A stretch of 58,030 bases of DNA, taken from an uncultured Verrucomicrobiae bacterium (GTDB lineage Bacteria; Verrucomicrobiota; Verrucomicrobiia; Limisphaerales; AAA164-E04). The translations under genes were made by a program, and so were the position numbers. The DNA is taken from assembly GCA_943788245.1 (NCBI GenBank), contig CALSPN010000040.1, positions 1 to 58,030 of the forward strand, in the 5' to 3' direction. Shown one piece after another: positions 31,295-41,774 of the stretch (positions within the stretch are counted from its first letter, which is position 1; the number at the start of each line of letters is the position of its first letter). The notes under the pieces are model-generated. The model was not told the DNA's origin, ran no database searches, and was given only the letters and a program-made list of their open reading frames with translations.

Positions 31295-32859
31295 ATGGAA
31301 GGTTTGTTGAATTGCATTCCATGGGTGCACGTTGCAGCATGCATTATGCTCACCTGGATAAGATTGCTTCGATTGGCAAAGGATTCCCTCTGGTGTGTTC
31401 TGATCTTAACTCAGATTTCAGGAACGTTTGAAATACGTGCAGCTCAGCCCGAAAATTTGACTTTTGACTCTTCACAAGAAGTTACAGGTAAGATCAATGG
31501 TTACCGGGGCATTCTGGTTTGACCTGGGACAGAGGTCAGATTACGGCTCAAAGTATTCAGGAGGTCTGGGAACATATACCGCCAAACATTGCCCAACGGC
31601 CATTTATTCCAAACAAACCCATAAAACGTTCTTTGTGTATGGTGGTACCACCCAGCAAGAAGAACGAAGACTGCTGGCAATGGTTGGTTTTTTCGATCAT
31701 TCCACCGGTATGGTTTGTCAACCTACTGTTGTGCACGACAAGCAGAAGGTCAACGACCCCCACGATAACCCTTCACTGAGCATCGATAGTGAGGGTTACT
31801 TGTGGGTATTCATCAGCGGACGTGCAAGGCATCGTCCTGGTTTTAAATATCGCAGCACGGAGCCTTATAAAATCGATGCGTTTGAGCAAATCAGTGAAGA
31901 AGAGTTCACCTACCCCCAGCCTTGGTGGATACCCGGGCAAGGTGTCCTTCACTTGTTCACTAAATATACCCAAGGGAGAGAACTGTATTGGAACAGGAGT
32001 CAATACGGACTGGGTTGGACACGCGAACAAAAGCTCGCAGGCATGGGAGGCCATTATCAAATAAGCCGATGTATCGGTTCAAGGGTCATCACAGCTTTCA
32101 ACTACCACCCAAAAGGTAATGTTGATAAAAGAACCAATTTATATTTCCTGGAGACCTCCAACCAGGGAGAGAGCTGGCAGACGGTCGATCAAAGAAAAGT
32201 CACACCTCCGCTGACCCAAACCGATCACATGGCTCTTGTGAAGGATTACGAGGCTGATTCCCGACTGGTTTACCTCAAGGACATTACTGTGGATGGAAAG
32301 GGAAACCCGGTTATCCTTTACATCACCAGTGACCATCATGAGCCAGGACCCCCATCTGCGGAAGCGAGAGTGGACTTTTGCACAATGGGACGGCCATGAA
32401 TGGAATCTAAGCAATATTACGCAGGCTTGGCATAACTACGACATGGGCTCACTCTACATTGAACCTGATCAAACATGGAGATTGATCGCGCCCATAGGCC
32501 CTGGGCCTCAACGATACGGCACGGGAGGTGAAATGGCCATTTGGATCCGCTCTCCAGAAAAGCGCCAATGGAGTCATTTTCGAAATCTGACCGAAGAAAG
32601 CCCACGCAATCACGGATACGCAAGGCGCCCCGTCAATGCGCACCCTGATTTTTATGCTTTCTGGGCAGACGGAAACCCAGATCGACTCACTCCTTCATTC
32701 CTATACTTTACCAACAAAAATGGAACTCGGCTCTGGAAACTTCCGTATACGATGAGCCATGAGTTGGAAAAAACCAATAAGACAGTATTGAGTATCACTT
32801 ATTGTTTGAGAAAAACTCAAAGTTCCTTCGAATCAATCTGCACAGCAAACATTCCGTGA
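31295..32859 (+). pseudogene. BNR repeat-containing exported protein, two frameshifts
   Basis: Three consecutive frames carry one protein. The first (31295-31522) has a hydrophobic signal and ENLTFDSSQEVTGKINGYRGI. The second (to about 32350) continues WFDLGQRSDYGSKYSGGLGTYTAK... read in pieces as the BNR_4-type core (TFFVYGGT; SLSIDSEGYLWVFISGR). The third (to 32859) has REWTFAQWDGHEW and the closing FLYFTNKNGTRLWKLP. One extra C at 31514 and one extra C in the C5 run 32349-32353 account for both breaks; removing them gives an intact protein of about 520 residues. The family is associated with polysaccharide-active exported proteins. Whether it is a decayed gene or a sequence error is open. 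Its 3' end overlaps the convergent Rieske gene by up to 43 bases. Confidence 0.72.
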
Positions 32860-33563
32860 TCGGATGGGGGTTCCACGTAAACCGATTTGAATACGCCACC
32901 CCCTGTAAATACGCTATTGCTCAGAGGTCCCGACTCCGAATCGGCAAACATCACCGATTGCCATTCCCCGTTTGATTCAGCTTTGAACACGACTCGGTAA
33001 TCCACTTTGCGACGCGCTGCAAAATCTATTTGCAGGCGCTTGAATATTCCAAGATCAACGACCTTGGAAGTGATGGAAAACTTCAATCTAGGCACCAGAA
33101 CATTCAATGAACCATCAGGACAAATTTCAGAATCCAAACGATCCAATCCAAAAGGGGAAGGCCCGCTGATCCTGCTCCCATCCAGGCGGAAACGTGAAGA
33201 ATGACACGGACATGAATGAGTATTGGAAGTCTTACTGAAGGTTCGAACCGCACAAGAAGCATGAGGACACTCAGCGCTCAAGACAATGAGCGAGTCATCT
33301 TCAAGACGGTTGATCAGGATAGGGTGAAGCGTTCCATCTGGTTGATGGTTGGAGCGGATAGGGTTGAATCCCAATCGAACCGACCCCCCCACTTCCTGCA
33401 GCGTTTTGTAGTCCTCAGGACGCACATTAAGAATGCCTTGATTACCATCAGGAGAGGGTGACAATTCCCCAAGTAGAGGCAAGCGGTGCATGCGTCCAAG
33501 CCCTGTCATCCAGGCAGCATTGAACAGGAAAGTTCTGACAAAAGTGCGTCGAGACAAGTTCAT
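32817..33563 (-). CDS. Tat-exported Rieske [2Fe-2S] protein
   Basis: The 248-residue protein starts MNLSRRTFVRTFL, a near-canonical twin-arginine signal (S-R-R-x-F), so it is exported folded. The Rieske cluster ligands are C99 and H101 (C-P-H-A-S-C) and C118 and H121 (C-P-C-H-S-S); C104 and C120 would form the stabilising disulfide. The spacing C-x-H-x16-C-x2-H is standard. The C-terminal 100 residues (after about 150) form an extra beta domain with no clear match. No cytochrome b gene is adjacent, so this is not an ordinary bc-complex operon; it may pass electrons to or from another periplasmic oxidase. It is convergent with the BNR gene, and the aminotransferase gene ends 30 bases upstream on the same strand. 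Confidence 0.87.
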   Translation of the reverse strand: MNLSRRTFVRTFLFNAAWMTGLGRMHRLPLLGELSPSPDGNQGILNVRPEDYKTLQEVGGSVRLGFNPIRSNHQPDGTLHPILINRLEDDSLIVLSAECPHASCAVRTFSKTSNTHSCPCHSSRFRLDGSRISGPSPFGLDRLDSEICPDGSLNVLVPRLKFSITSKVVDLGIFKRLQIDFAARRKVDYRVVFKAESNGEWQSVMFADSESGPLSNSVFTGGGVFKSVYVEPPSDHGMFAVQIDSKEL

Positions 33564-33593
33564 GAAACCAAATCAAGCAGGAACTGTGCCTTC

Positions 33594-34818
<1,225 letters not shown>

Positions 34819-34848
34819 TCAAGTGGAATTGACGAAAAATTAAGAATA

Positions 34849-34971
34849 ATGGTCGTGTTTTCTGATCGTATCAATTACTTCGAGCTTATATTGCCGATCA
34901 TTCTGAACTTCCTGGACAACCCTTTTGAGAAAAAACAATTGGTAAAGGATGCCGCCCTGAGTGGTAAATAA
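34849..34971 (+). CDS. Possible 40-residue small protein
   Basis: A short frame from ATG 34849 with protein-like composition: FELILPIILNFLDNPFEKKQ and a charged end. Stop codons lie just upstream in the same frame, so it is not the tail of the neighbouring frame. No ribosome site is obvious. It lies in the gap between the divergent aminotransferase and M24 peptidase genes. It may be a real small protein, a remnant, or chance. Confidence 0.22.
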   Translation: MVVFSDRINYFELILPIILNFLDNPFEKKQLVKDAALSGK

Positions 34972-35032
34972 GATATTTTACGACTTAACATTCAAGGTTG
35001 CCTTCCCCACCCCTTCCTGAAATCATCATGCT

Positions 35033-36190
35033 ATGAAGATGCAAAAAACTTTGTTCCTTGCTGGAATACCTGCCGTTCAGAAAAATCTCTATCACCGTAT
35101 TCAATTTTCTGTCGGTGATCCAGCCGCGTGGATCCAGTTTGAAAAAGTGGATGGTAAGCGCCAATCATTCCTCGTCTGTCGTGATATTGAAATGGAACGG
35201 GCTCGGAAAAAAGCAACGGTTGATGCTGTTTATTGCCCAGCTGATTTCACTCCGGAAGCAGGCCTTTCAGGGGATCGTGAAACAGCCACAGCTCAAGCCG
35301 CTGCCGAATGTCTGAATCGCAAGGGGATCACCGCGGTTACTTCTGATCGTTCACTTGCCCTCATCTACCTCGAAGCCCTGAAAAATGCTGGAATTGAAGT
35401 CCATTATTCACCTGAAATGGGAGTCATGGAACGCCGAGGAAAATCAGAGGATGAATTGATTGCTTTGAGACAAGCCCAGTCCATCACTGAGAAAGTCATG
35501 AGCATGGCGTGCCGGTTAGTTTGTCATGCCAAAGCGCGTAAAGATGGCTCACTGGAAGTGGAGGGAGATTCGCTCACATCAGAATCATTGCGTGCGCGGA
35601 TTGATCACTGGCTGTTGGATGAAGGTTTCAGTAACCCGGGCAGCATCATTGCGTGCGGCCCACAGGGGGCCGATTGTCATGAATATGGAAAAGGACCGCT
35701 CTGCACGGAAGCTCCCATCATCATCGATATTTTTCCATGCAGCAAATCAACTTATTATAATGGAGATTGTACGCGCACTGCTGTTCACGGAAAAATCCCT
35801 GTCCACATTGAGAAAGCATACAATACGGCAGTCAAAGCAAAATTTGCCGCAATGAAAGTCACGAGAGCCGGTGTCACTGGCGAAGCAGTGCATCAAGAGA
35901 CCATTCGAGTGATTCACGAACACGGTTATGAGACGGGGTTACCAGGCAAAGAAAGCGCGGCAAGTCGTTGTGCAATGGTGCATGGGACTGGGCATGGTGT
36001 AGGTCTCGAAGTGCATGAACCCCCACTACTCGATTTCAAGGGACCTGGACTCATTGCCGGGGATGTCCTGACCATTGAACCCGGTCTTTACTGCCCTGCC
36101 TGGGGTGGGGTTCGAAGTGAGGACATGGTAGCAGTAAGAGAACGGGATTGTGAAAGTTTCAACCTTCTACCAGATACACTGAGCTGGTAG
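35033..36190 (+). CDS. M24 family metallopeptidase (Xaa-Pro aminopeptidase-like)
   Basis: A 385-residue cytoplasmic protein. Residues 1-140 form a creatinase/prolidase-type N-terminal domain. The pita-bread catalytic domain carries the five metal ligands: Asp in IIIDIFP, Asp in NGDCTRTA, His in MVHGTGHGVGLEVHEPP, Glu in VLTIEPGLY and Glu in GVRSEDMV, in the order and spacing of the M24 family. It would remove N-terminal residues ahead of proline, or act on X-Pro dipeptides, with two metal ions. It is a single gene; the upstream ATG at 35033 gives MKMQKTLF, and the second ATG at 35039 is equally possible. Confidence 0.9.
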   Translation: MKMQKTLFLAGIPAVQKNLYHRIQFSVGDPAAWIQFEKVDGKRQSFLVCRDIEMERARKKATVDAVYCPADFTPEAGLSGDRETATAQAAAECLNRKGITAVTSDRSLALIYLEALKNAGIEVHYSPEMGVMERRGKSEDELIALRQAQSITEKVMSMACRLVCHAKARKDGSLEVEGDSLTSESLRARIDHWLLDEGFSNPGSIIACGPQGADCHEYGKGPLCTEAPIIIDIFPCSKSTYYNGDCTRTAVHGKIPVHIEKAYNTAVKAKFAAMKVTRAGVTGEAVHQETIRVIHEHGYETGLPGKESAASRCAMVHGTGHGVGLEVHEPPLLDFKGPGLIAGDVLTIEPGLYCPAWGGVRSEDMVAVRERDCESFNLLPDTLSW

Positions 36191-36522
36191 TTGACAATCT
36201 TTTCAATGGATGCCCCGTTCAGTAATGCTGATAAGGGAAAAGCTGTGCTTATTTGATGGTGTATTTACGGTTTAACTCCTTTTTTGTGCTACTGGTGTCA
36301 GAGAAGAGGAAGAAAGCAAGTGAAGAACAACAGTCAAAGCTCAATGACCTTGTTCATGGCCCTTCAGGGGACCTGCGCCATGGCTGCAGACCTCTTCAAC
36401 GCGTCTTTGATAACTCATACATCACAAAGCCAAATCATTCTTCAGGACAGTTACCGCAGGAAGTAATTGCTGTGGAATCATCCTTCATCAATGCACAATC
36501 AAATAATTCAATCAGGTTACGA
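36191..36522. other. Intergenic stretch without a recognised gene
   Basis: A plus-strand frame (36253-36576) runs through it and into the end of the reductase gene, but its product has no domain features and its codon pattern looks random. No RNA gene or terminator is visible. Nothing else seen. Confidence 0.4.
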
Positions 36523-38049
36523 TTACCGGGTCCATTGAAGCCATTTTTTGAATATTCCTGCAATAAAAGGAGTTAGTTTCGTACGGTTATAGAGGTCCCC
36601 CAATTTACGCAGAGCTTCGGCTTGAGTTGGATAAGGGTGGATGGCATTTGCGATGGCCCCCAATCCGATTTTGTGTGTCATGGCAATGGATACCGCTCCA
36701 ATCAAATCTCCCGCATGATTGGATACAACGGTAGCACCTACGATTTGATCGGTTCCTTTTTTAACATGAACTTTAATGAAACCTTCTGTTTCACCCTCGA
36801 GAATCGCACGATCCACTCCCGACATAGGTTGAGTAAATGTATCGATTTCAACCCCCTGCTCTTCTGCCAATTCAGGATTCAAACCCACATGTGCTAATTC
36901 AGGCGAAGTGTAGGTAGACCAGGGAATGATTAATGAACTGTGCTTGGCTCTTCCTTTGAATAACGCATTTTTAACCACAGAACGTGCCATGAAATCTGCT
37001 GCATGTGTGAACTGATAAGCAGAACAAATATCGCCTGCAGCGTAAATTCTGCGATTTGTTGTTTGAAAGGTATCATTGATGACTACCCCTTTTTCATTGA
37101 ATTCTACCCCGGCTTTATCCAGCCCCAGACCCTCGACATTTGGAGCTCTTCCAACAGCAACAAGGAGCTGATCAACCTCAATATCATATCCATCCCCGGC
37201 TTCCTCATGGAGCAAACGAATGGAACCATCCGGATTGATGGAAACCTCTAATTCATGTGCACCTACTAACATGTGAACTCCGTCCTTTTCCATGTGTTTT
37301 CGAACCATGGCAACTGCTTCTCGATCTTCATTGGGCATCAACCCGCGATTGGATGTAATCAAGGAAACTTTAGAACCAAATCGAGCAAAGCTCTGGGCCA
37401 TTTCAGCTCCCATGGGACCACCACCAATCACCCCGAAACGCCTTGGTAGTTCAGTCAGGGAAAATAAAGTTTCGTTTGTGAGATATGGAACTGAATCCAA
37501 GCCTTTTATGGGGGGCGCTGAAGCTCTGGCGCCCGTGCATATGACAGCTTTTGTGAAATTCAGTTTTTGTCCATCGACTTCAACCCGGCTACCATCCAGA
37601 AAATTTGCCTGCCCAAGGAAAACATCCACTCCCAGATCGCTGAACCGTTTGACCGAATCGTGCGGACTGATATCACTGCGAAGTTTCCTCATGCGTTCCA
37701 TAACGGCTGGAAAATCGACCGAAACACCATCGTGCACTTTCACTCCAAATTCTCCTGCACTCCTGACAGCGGCAGCTTTACGGGCAGAACTGATGATGCC
37801 CTTGGATGGTACACATCCTACGTTGAGACAATCACCACCCATCAATGAACGTTCAACAAGTGCCACTCTACCTCCCAGACCTGCACCAATGGAGGCTGCC
37901 ACTAAGCCCGCCGTTCCTGCACCAATGACAACAAGATTGTATTTATCCGCAGCTGTTGGGTTTTCGTGATTTTCGGGATGAACATTTGATTGCAGCTTTT
38001 GGTTATGAGCATCCAATGGCTGAAGCGCCTCGATTTGTTGTGATTTCAT
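36523..38049 (-). CDS. FAD-dependent disulfide oxidoreductase, mercuric-reductase-like
   Basis: A 508-residue flavoprotein of the class I pyridine nucleotide-disulfide family. It shows the FAD motif VVIGAGTAGLVAASIGAG (about 40-57), the redox cysteines C74-x4-C79 in GGDCLNVGCVPSKG, the NAD(P) motif GVIGGGPMGAEMAQSF, and the ATPase-like YAAGDICSAYQFTHAA segment. The C-terminus has the family HP-x-x-Q-x-E motif (IHPYPTQAEALRK). MerA needs a C-terminal Cys-Cys pair and usually an N-terminal metal-binding domain; both are absent, so mercury reduction is not supported. It follows a TVP38/TMEM64 membrane protein gene by 53 bases; this pairing recurs in other bacteria and suggests a joint, unknown redox role. 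Confidence 0.88.
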   Translation of the reverse strand: MKSQQIEALQPLDAHNQKLQSNVHPENHENPTAADKYNLVVIGAGTAGLVAASIGAGLGGRVALVERSLMGGDCLNVGCVPSKGIISSARKAAAVRSAGEFGVKVHDGVSVDFPAVMERMRKLRSDISPHDSVKRFSDLGVDVFLGQANFLDGSRVEVDGQKLNFTKAVICTGARASAPPIKGLDSVPYLTNETLFSLTELPRRFGVIGGGPMGAEMAQSFARFGSKVSLITSNRGLMPNEDREAVAMVRKHMEKDGVHMLVGAHELEVSINPDGSIRLLHEEAGDGYDIEVDQLLVAVGRAPNVEGLGLDKAGVEFNEKGVVINDTFQTTNRRIYAAGDICSAYQFTHAADFMARSVVKNALFKGRAKHSSLIIPWSTYTSPELAHVGLNPELAEEQGVEIDTFTQPMSGVDRAILEGETEGFIKVHVKKGTDQIVGATVVSNHAGDLIGAVSIAMTHKIGLGAIANAIHPYPTQAEALRKLGDLYNRTKLTPFIAGIFKKWLQWTR

Positions 38050-38102
38050 GTTGAAATTCCAGGACGTAATTATTGCAGCAACACGATGACTTCAAGTCAG
38101 AT

Positions 38103-38843
38103 TTATTTCGATTTAAATCGATCGATGATTTTTTTCACTACGAAGGGAAAGAAACCCAGCAATATGAATGCAACGAGCAACTGAGGTGTCAGAATTCCAG
38201 CGGCTCCTTTTTCAGCTAGATCTGACAGGCGTGGGAACTGTGTTCCAGCATACACAAAGACAATGGTTCCAGGCAGCATGCCAACCTGACTGACCCACCA
38301 GAAGGTTCGCGTAGGAATAGGAGTCAATGCCATGACAATGTTAATCACGAAAAAGGGCACTGCAGGTATCAGTCTCAATGTGAATAAATAAAAGGCACCT
38401 TCCTTCTTCAGCGCTTCATTGAATTTTTCCAATCGATCACCAAACTTGGATTGGATTATGTTGTTCAGTAAAAACCGACTCATCAGAAATGCCATGGTTG
38501 CTCCCGCCGTGGAGGCAAAACTCACAAGCAGCAGTCCCTGTCCAAACCCGAGGAGCCACCCAAGAAAAAGAGTCAGTAATGAGGCACCAGGCAGAGAGAA
38601 GCCCGTTGCAATGACATAAACAAGAAATGAAAGCCCCAGAACGGGGATTGGATATGCCATTTGGTACCTACGAAGAGCAGTTTCTCTGGAAACGAGTGAA
38701 TCCATCGACAAGAGATGCCCGAATTTCCAGTAAGCAATACTGCCAATGACGATGCTAACCAAGCCTATCCAAATTCTCACGTAACGAGGTTTCCATGGTC
38801 TCTCAATTTGTGTTCCTGAATCTGGCATTGCTGTCAATTTCAC
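38103..38843 (-). CDS. TVP38/TMEM64 (SNARE-associated/DedA-like) membrane protein
   Basis: The 246-residue protein has five or six hydrophobic segments (about 20-40, 52-78, 85-112, 150-172, 182-200, 215-235). The core shows the family pattern: FSLPGASLLTLFLGWLLGFG, then GATMAFLMSRFLLNN and the re-entrant-loop proline/arginine segment LRLIPAVPFFVINIVMALTP. Family knowledge links these proteins to lipid scrambling or transport at membranes. It is the upstream partner of the MerA-like reductase, 53 bases apart on the same strand. Start ATG 38843 precedes MKLTAMPDSG; the later ATG at 38831 is possible. Confidence 0.85.
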   Translation of the reverse strand: MKLTAMPDSGTQIERPWKPRYVRIWIGLVSIVIGSIAYWKFGHLLSMDSLVSRETALRRYQMAYPIPVLGLSFLVYVIATGFSLPGASLLTLFLGWLLGFGQGLLLVSFASTAGATMAFLMSRFLLNNIIQSKFGDRLEKFNEALKKEGAFYLFTLRLIPAVPFFVINIVMALTPIPTRTFWWVSQVGMLPGTIVFVYAGTQFPRLSDLAEKGAAGILTPQLLVAFILLGFFPFVVKKIIDRFKSK

Positions 38844-39357
38844 AATAACTGGGCTTCATGGTCAATAAGCGCCGTGGTAATTTCATGCATGATACCATCA
38901 TGTGTGGTTCAATGATATTTTAACCAGCAAAATGAACAAACAATACCTTCAGGAAACAAAACGTCTGTAGAGCTGCCTGAATATTACATTTCACTCAGGA
39001 ATCATTGCTTGAGATATTCAATATGTGATTTGTTTTTCGAGTTTATTACCTCAACACCGTTGGTGTATTCATTCAGCGATGCATACGGAGCAAACGCTGG
39101 TAAGTGGTGACGATAACTTACTTCCTCAGCCGAGGTTCTGGATCAGACGGTCTTATCACTATCCTTTCAATACTGCCATGACAACATACTTTCGTGGTTC
39201 TACGCGTCTTTTAAGATGGAACGCTGGCTGCACATTTAACTCACGGGTTCTCCCCCAAACTTAATGGGGGCACCCCGGTAAACTCGGCACCTTGCAAATC
39301 AAGAACAGATATTTTTCAGCTTGGCAGTGAAGTCTAAATTCCAGCATGCTGGTGCCC
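38844..39357. other. Intergenic stretch before argG
   Basis: These 514 bases lie between the divergent TVP38 and argG genes and should carry both promoters. No convincing -35/-10 pair was found. A short inverted repeat (CCCCC at 39252-39256, GGGGG at 39266-39270) is too weak to call a regulatory hairpin. No RNA gene was recognised. Confidence 0.4.
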
Positions 39358-40633
39358 ATGAAAATTGTATTGGCATATTCGGGCGGTTTGGACACTTCGG
39401 TGCTGGTTTCATGGCTTAAAGACAAGTATCAGGCAAAGATTATTTCTTTTTGCGCCGACATTGGCCAGGAAGAAGAGCTGGACGGACTTGATAAAAAAGC
39501 CAAGAAAACGGGTTCTTCCAAGATATACATCGATGATTTACAGGAGGAGTTCGCTCGCGATTATATTTTCCCGATGATTCAGGCGGGAGCCATATATGAA
39601 GGACAGTATTTCCTGGGAACGAGTATTGCGCGACCACTGATTGCAAAGCGCATGGTAGAAATCGCGCGCAAGGAAAAGGCTCAGGCGATTGCTCACGGTG
39701 CTACGGGGAAAGGTAACGATCAGATTCGATTCGAGCTCACTGCCGCGGCTCTAGCTCCAGAAATTGACGTGATAGCCCCATGGCGTGACGAACAGTTCAG
39801 GGCAGATTTCCCGGGACGCAAGGAGATGATTGATTATTGTGCAGCTAAAAACATCCCGGTAGAGGCAAGTGCGAAAAAGCCCTATTCCATGGACCGCAAC
39901 CTACTGCATATCTCCTACGAAGCAGGCGTACTCGAAGATCCTTGGTTGGATGCCTCCTCTCCTGAACACAAGGAAATGTACAAACTCAGCGTCAGCCCTG
40001 AGGATGCCCCAGACGCCCCCGAATACGTCGAACTTGAATTTGAAAAGGGCAATTGCATTGCGGTGAACGGCAAAAAAATGACTCCACTTAGAGTGATGAA
40101 GACCCTGAACAAACTGGGAGGGAAACATGGCATCGGTCGAGTTGATCTTGTTGAAAACCGATTCGTTGGCATGAAATCCAGAGGCGTCTATGAAACACCT
40201 GGTGGCAGTGTTTTGTTGTTCGCCCATCGCCAAATTGAAAGTTTGACCATGGACCGAGAAGTCATGCATCTGAGAGATTCACTCATGCCCAAATATGCTG
40301 AGCTCGTCTATTACGGTTTTTGGTTTGCTCCTGAGCGAGAGGCATTGCAAGCCTTGATCACGGAAAGCCAAAAAAAACGTTTCTGGAACTGTTCGTTTGA
40401 AACTATACAAGGGCAACATCATCACTGCGGGAAGAAAATCTCCCCTCAGCTTGTATAACCCTGAGATTGCAACGATGGAAGCTGATCCCACACAAGCTTA
40501 TAACCAGGATGACGCCACAGGTTTCATCCGCTTGAATGGTTTGAGATTGAAAGTTGGAGCTCAGGTTCATCAACCTCCAGCTCCCAAAAAGGCCAGAAAG
40601 AAAAAAGCTAAAAGCGCTCGGAAGAAAAAATAA
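39358..40633 (+). CDS. argG: Argininosuccinate synthase, one frameshift, basic C-terminal tail
   Basis: Start ATG 39358 ([15 protein letters not shown]); an ATG at 39346 adds four residues. The enzyme joins citrulline and aspartate using ATP in arginine synthesis. The ATP-binding P-loop-like AYSGGLDTS, the segment [14 protein letters not shown] and the tetramer-core sequences are all present. Near residue 340 the frame breaks at the A8 run 40370-40377; seven As restore the expected [21 protein letters not shown] and the enzyme then runs to 40633. The last 20 residues ([19 protein letters not shown]) form a lysine/arginine tail beyond the usual end of ArgG. As read, the frame ends at 40458 and the final part is out of frame. 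The gene is monocistronic and convergent with tsaD. Confidence 0.9.
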
Positions 40634-40652
40634 TCAAAAACAGATAAAGGCT

Positions 40653-41693
40653 TTATTCATTGGCATCCGTTTCCAGCCTCCAGCCGGGACGGATGCCTTC
40701 TTCTGTATGTTGCAGGGAGGCACCAGAGCCTATTTTCCAGGCCGCAAGCATGCCGACCATCGCCGCATTGTCTGTACAATATCGTCCTTGAGCAATTCTG
40801 AGTGATAGCCCATTGGCATCACAGGCTTTTTGCAATCCATCGCGCAAGCCGCGATTGCATGACACACCTCCCGATGCTGTGATCATTGCCACTTCACTCT
40901 GCAAAGCTGCACGCATCGTTTTTTTGACCAGAACATCCACAATGGCAGCTTGTATGGAGGCGCACAAATCCTGCAGATGACGATGATCTTCCAACAATGC
41001 TGGATGCTTTTGAATGAAATATCGGACGGATGTCTTGAGACCGCTGAAACTGAAATCAAACCCGGGATCTTTGAGCATTGGCCTTGGAAACACGTAGGCT
41101 TTGGGGTTTCCTTTCGATGCAAGTTGATCCAACACAGGCCCTCCTGGATAGGGGAGACCCAACAGTTTGGCCGTCTTATCGAAACACTCACCAGCCGCAT
41201 CATCAATGGTTGATCCAATTACATGATGATTCAGAGGCGAATTCACTTTGACCAACATGGTGTGACCTCCGCTGACAATTAAACTGATGTTTGGTTGAAA
41301 AGAATTCTGGTTCAGACGTTTCGTTTGCGGGTCAATCCAGGGCGAATAAAGGTGTGCCTCGTGATGATTGACCCCAATGAAAGGCTTATCCAAAGCAAAG
41401 GCCAGAGTTTGAAATGCATGAAAACCCACCATCAAGGCAGGAGGTAAGCCCGGCCCTTGAGTTGCCGCGATCAAATCCATGTCGCTGATCCTTTTCCCAG
41501 CCTTGTCCAGGGCTTGACGGGCGACAGGAAGCAAGTTCTTCAGATGCTCCCGTGCTGCCAGTTCAGGCACCACCCCACCATACTCTGCATGAAGTTGGAT
41601 TTGGGATGCAATCGGATCAGACAAGATCAAGCCGTCATCGATAACAGCCGCTGCTGTTTCATCACAGGAGGATTCAATCGCCAATATCTTCAT
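40653..41693 (-). CDS. tsaD: tRNA N6-adenosine threonylcarbamoyltransferase TsaD
   Basis: Start ATG 41693 (MKILAIESSCDETAAAV); an upstream ATG at 41702 adds three residues. The 346-residue protein has the ASKHA ATP-binding start ESSCDETA, the metal-binding H-H-E-A-H (residues about 110-114), SGGHTML, the FSGLKTSVR segment and TASGGVSCNRGLRDGL near the C-terminus. TsaD transfers threonylcarbamoyl to A37 of ANN-decoding tRNAs together with TsaB and TsaE, which are not in this window. It is the last gene of a run ispD-ctp-tsaD on the minus strand, 82 bases after the protease gene. Confidence 0.96.
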   Translation of the reverse strand: MKILAIESSCDETAAAVIDDGLILSDPIASQIQLHAEYGGVVPELAAREHLKNLLPVARQALDKAGKRISDMDLIAATQGPGLPPALMVGFHAFQTLAFALDKPFIGVNHHEAHLYSPWIDPQTKRLNQNSFQPNISLIVSGGHTMLVKVNSPLNHHVIGSTIDDAAGECFDKTAKLLGLPYPGGPVLDQLASKGNPKAYVFPRPMLKDPGFDFSFSGLKTSVRYFIQKHPALLEDHRHLQDLCASIQAAIVDVLVKKTMRAALQSEVAMITASGGVSCNRGLRDGLQKACDANGLSLRIAQGRYCTDNAAMVGMLAAWKIGSGASLQHTEEGIRPGWRLETDANE

Positions 41694-41774
41694 TTTGACC
41701 AATCAATCAGTTGCAATGATGGAAACGATTGCTTGAATAGAGTATCCAGCATGAAAATCCTGATCAAGTTCAGG

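Noticed and set aside
36253..36576. 107-residue plus-strand frame
   Set aside because: It overlaps the end of the reductase gene, and its product shows no domain, signal or plausible composition.
36523..38049. True mercuric reductase
   Set aside because: The C-terminal Cys-Cys pair and the N-terminal metal-binding domain are absent, and no mer genes are adjacent.
39252..39270. CCCCC/GGGGG inverted repeat before argG
   Set aside because: Only a 5-base stem with a 9-base loop and no T run or family match; could be chance.
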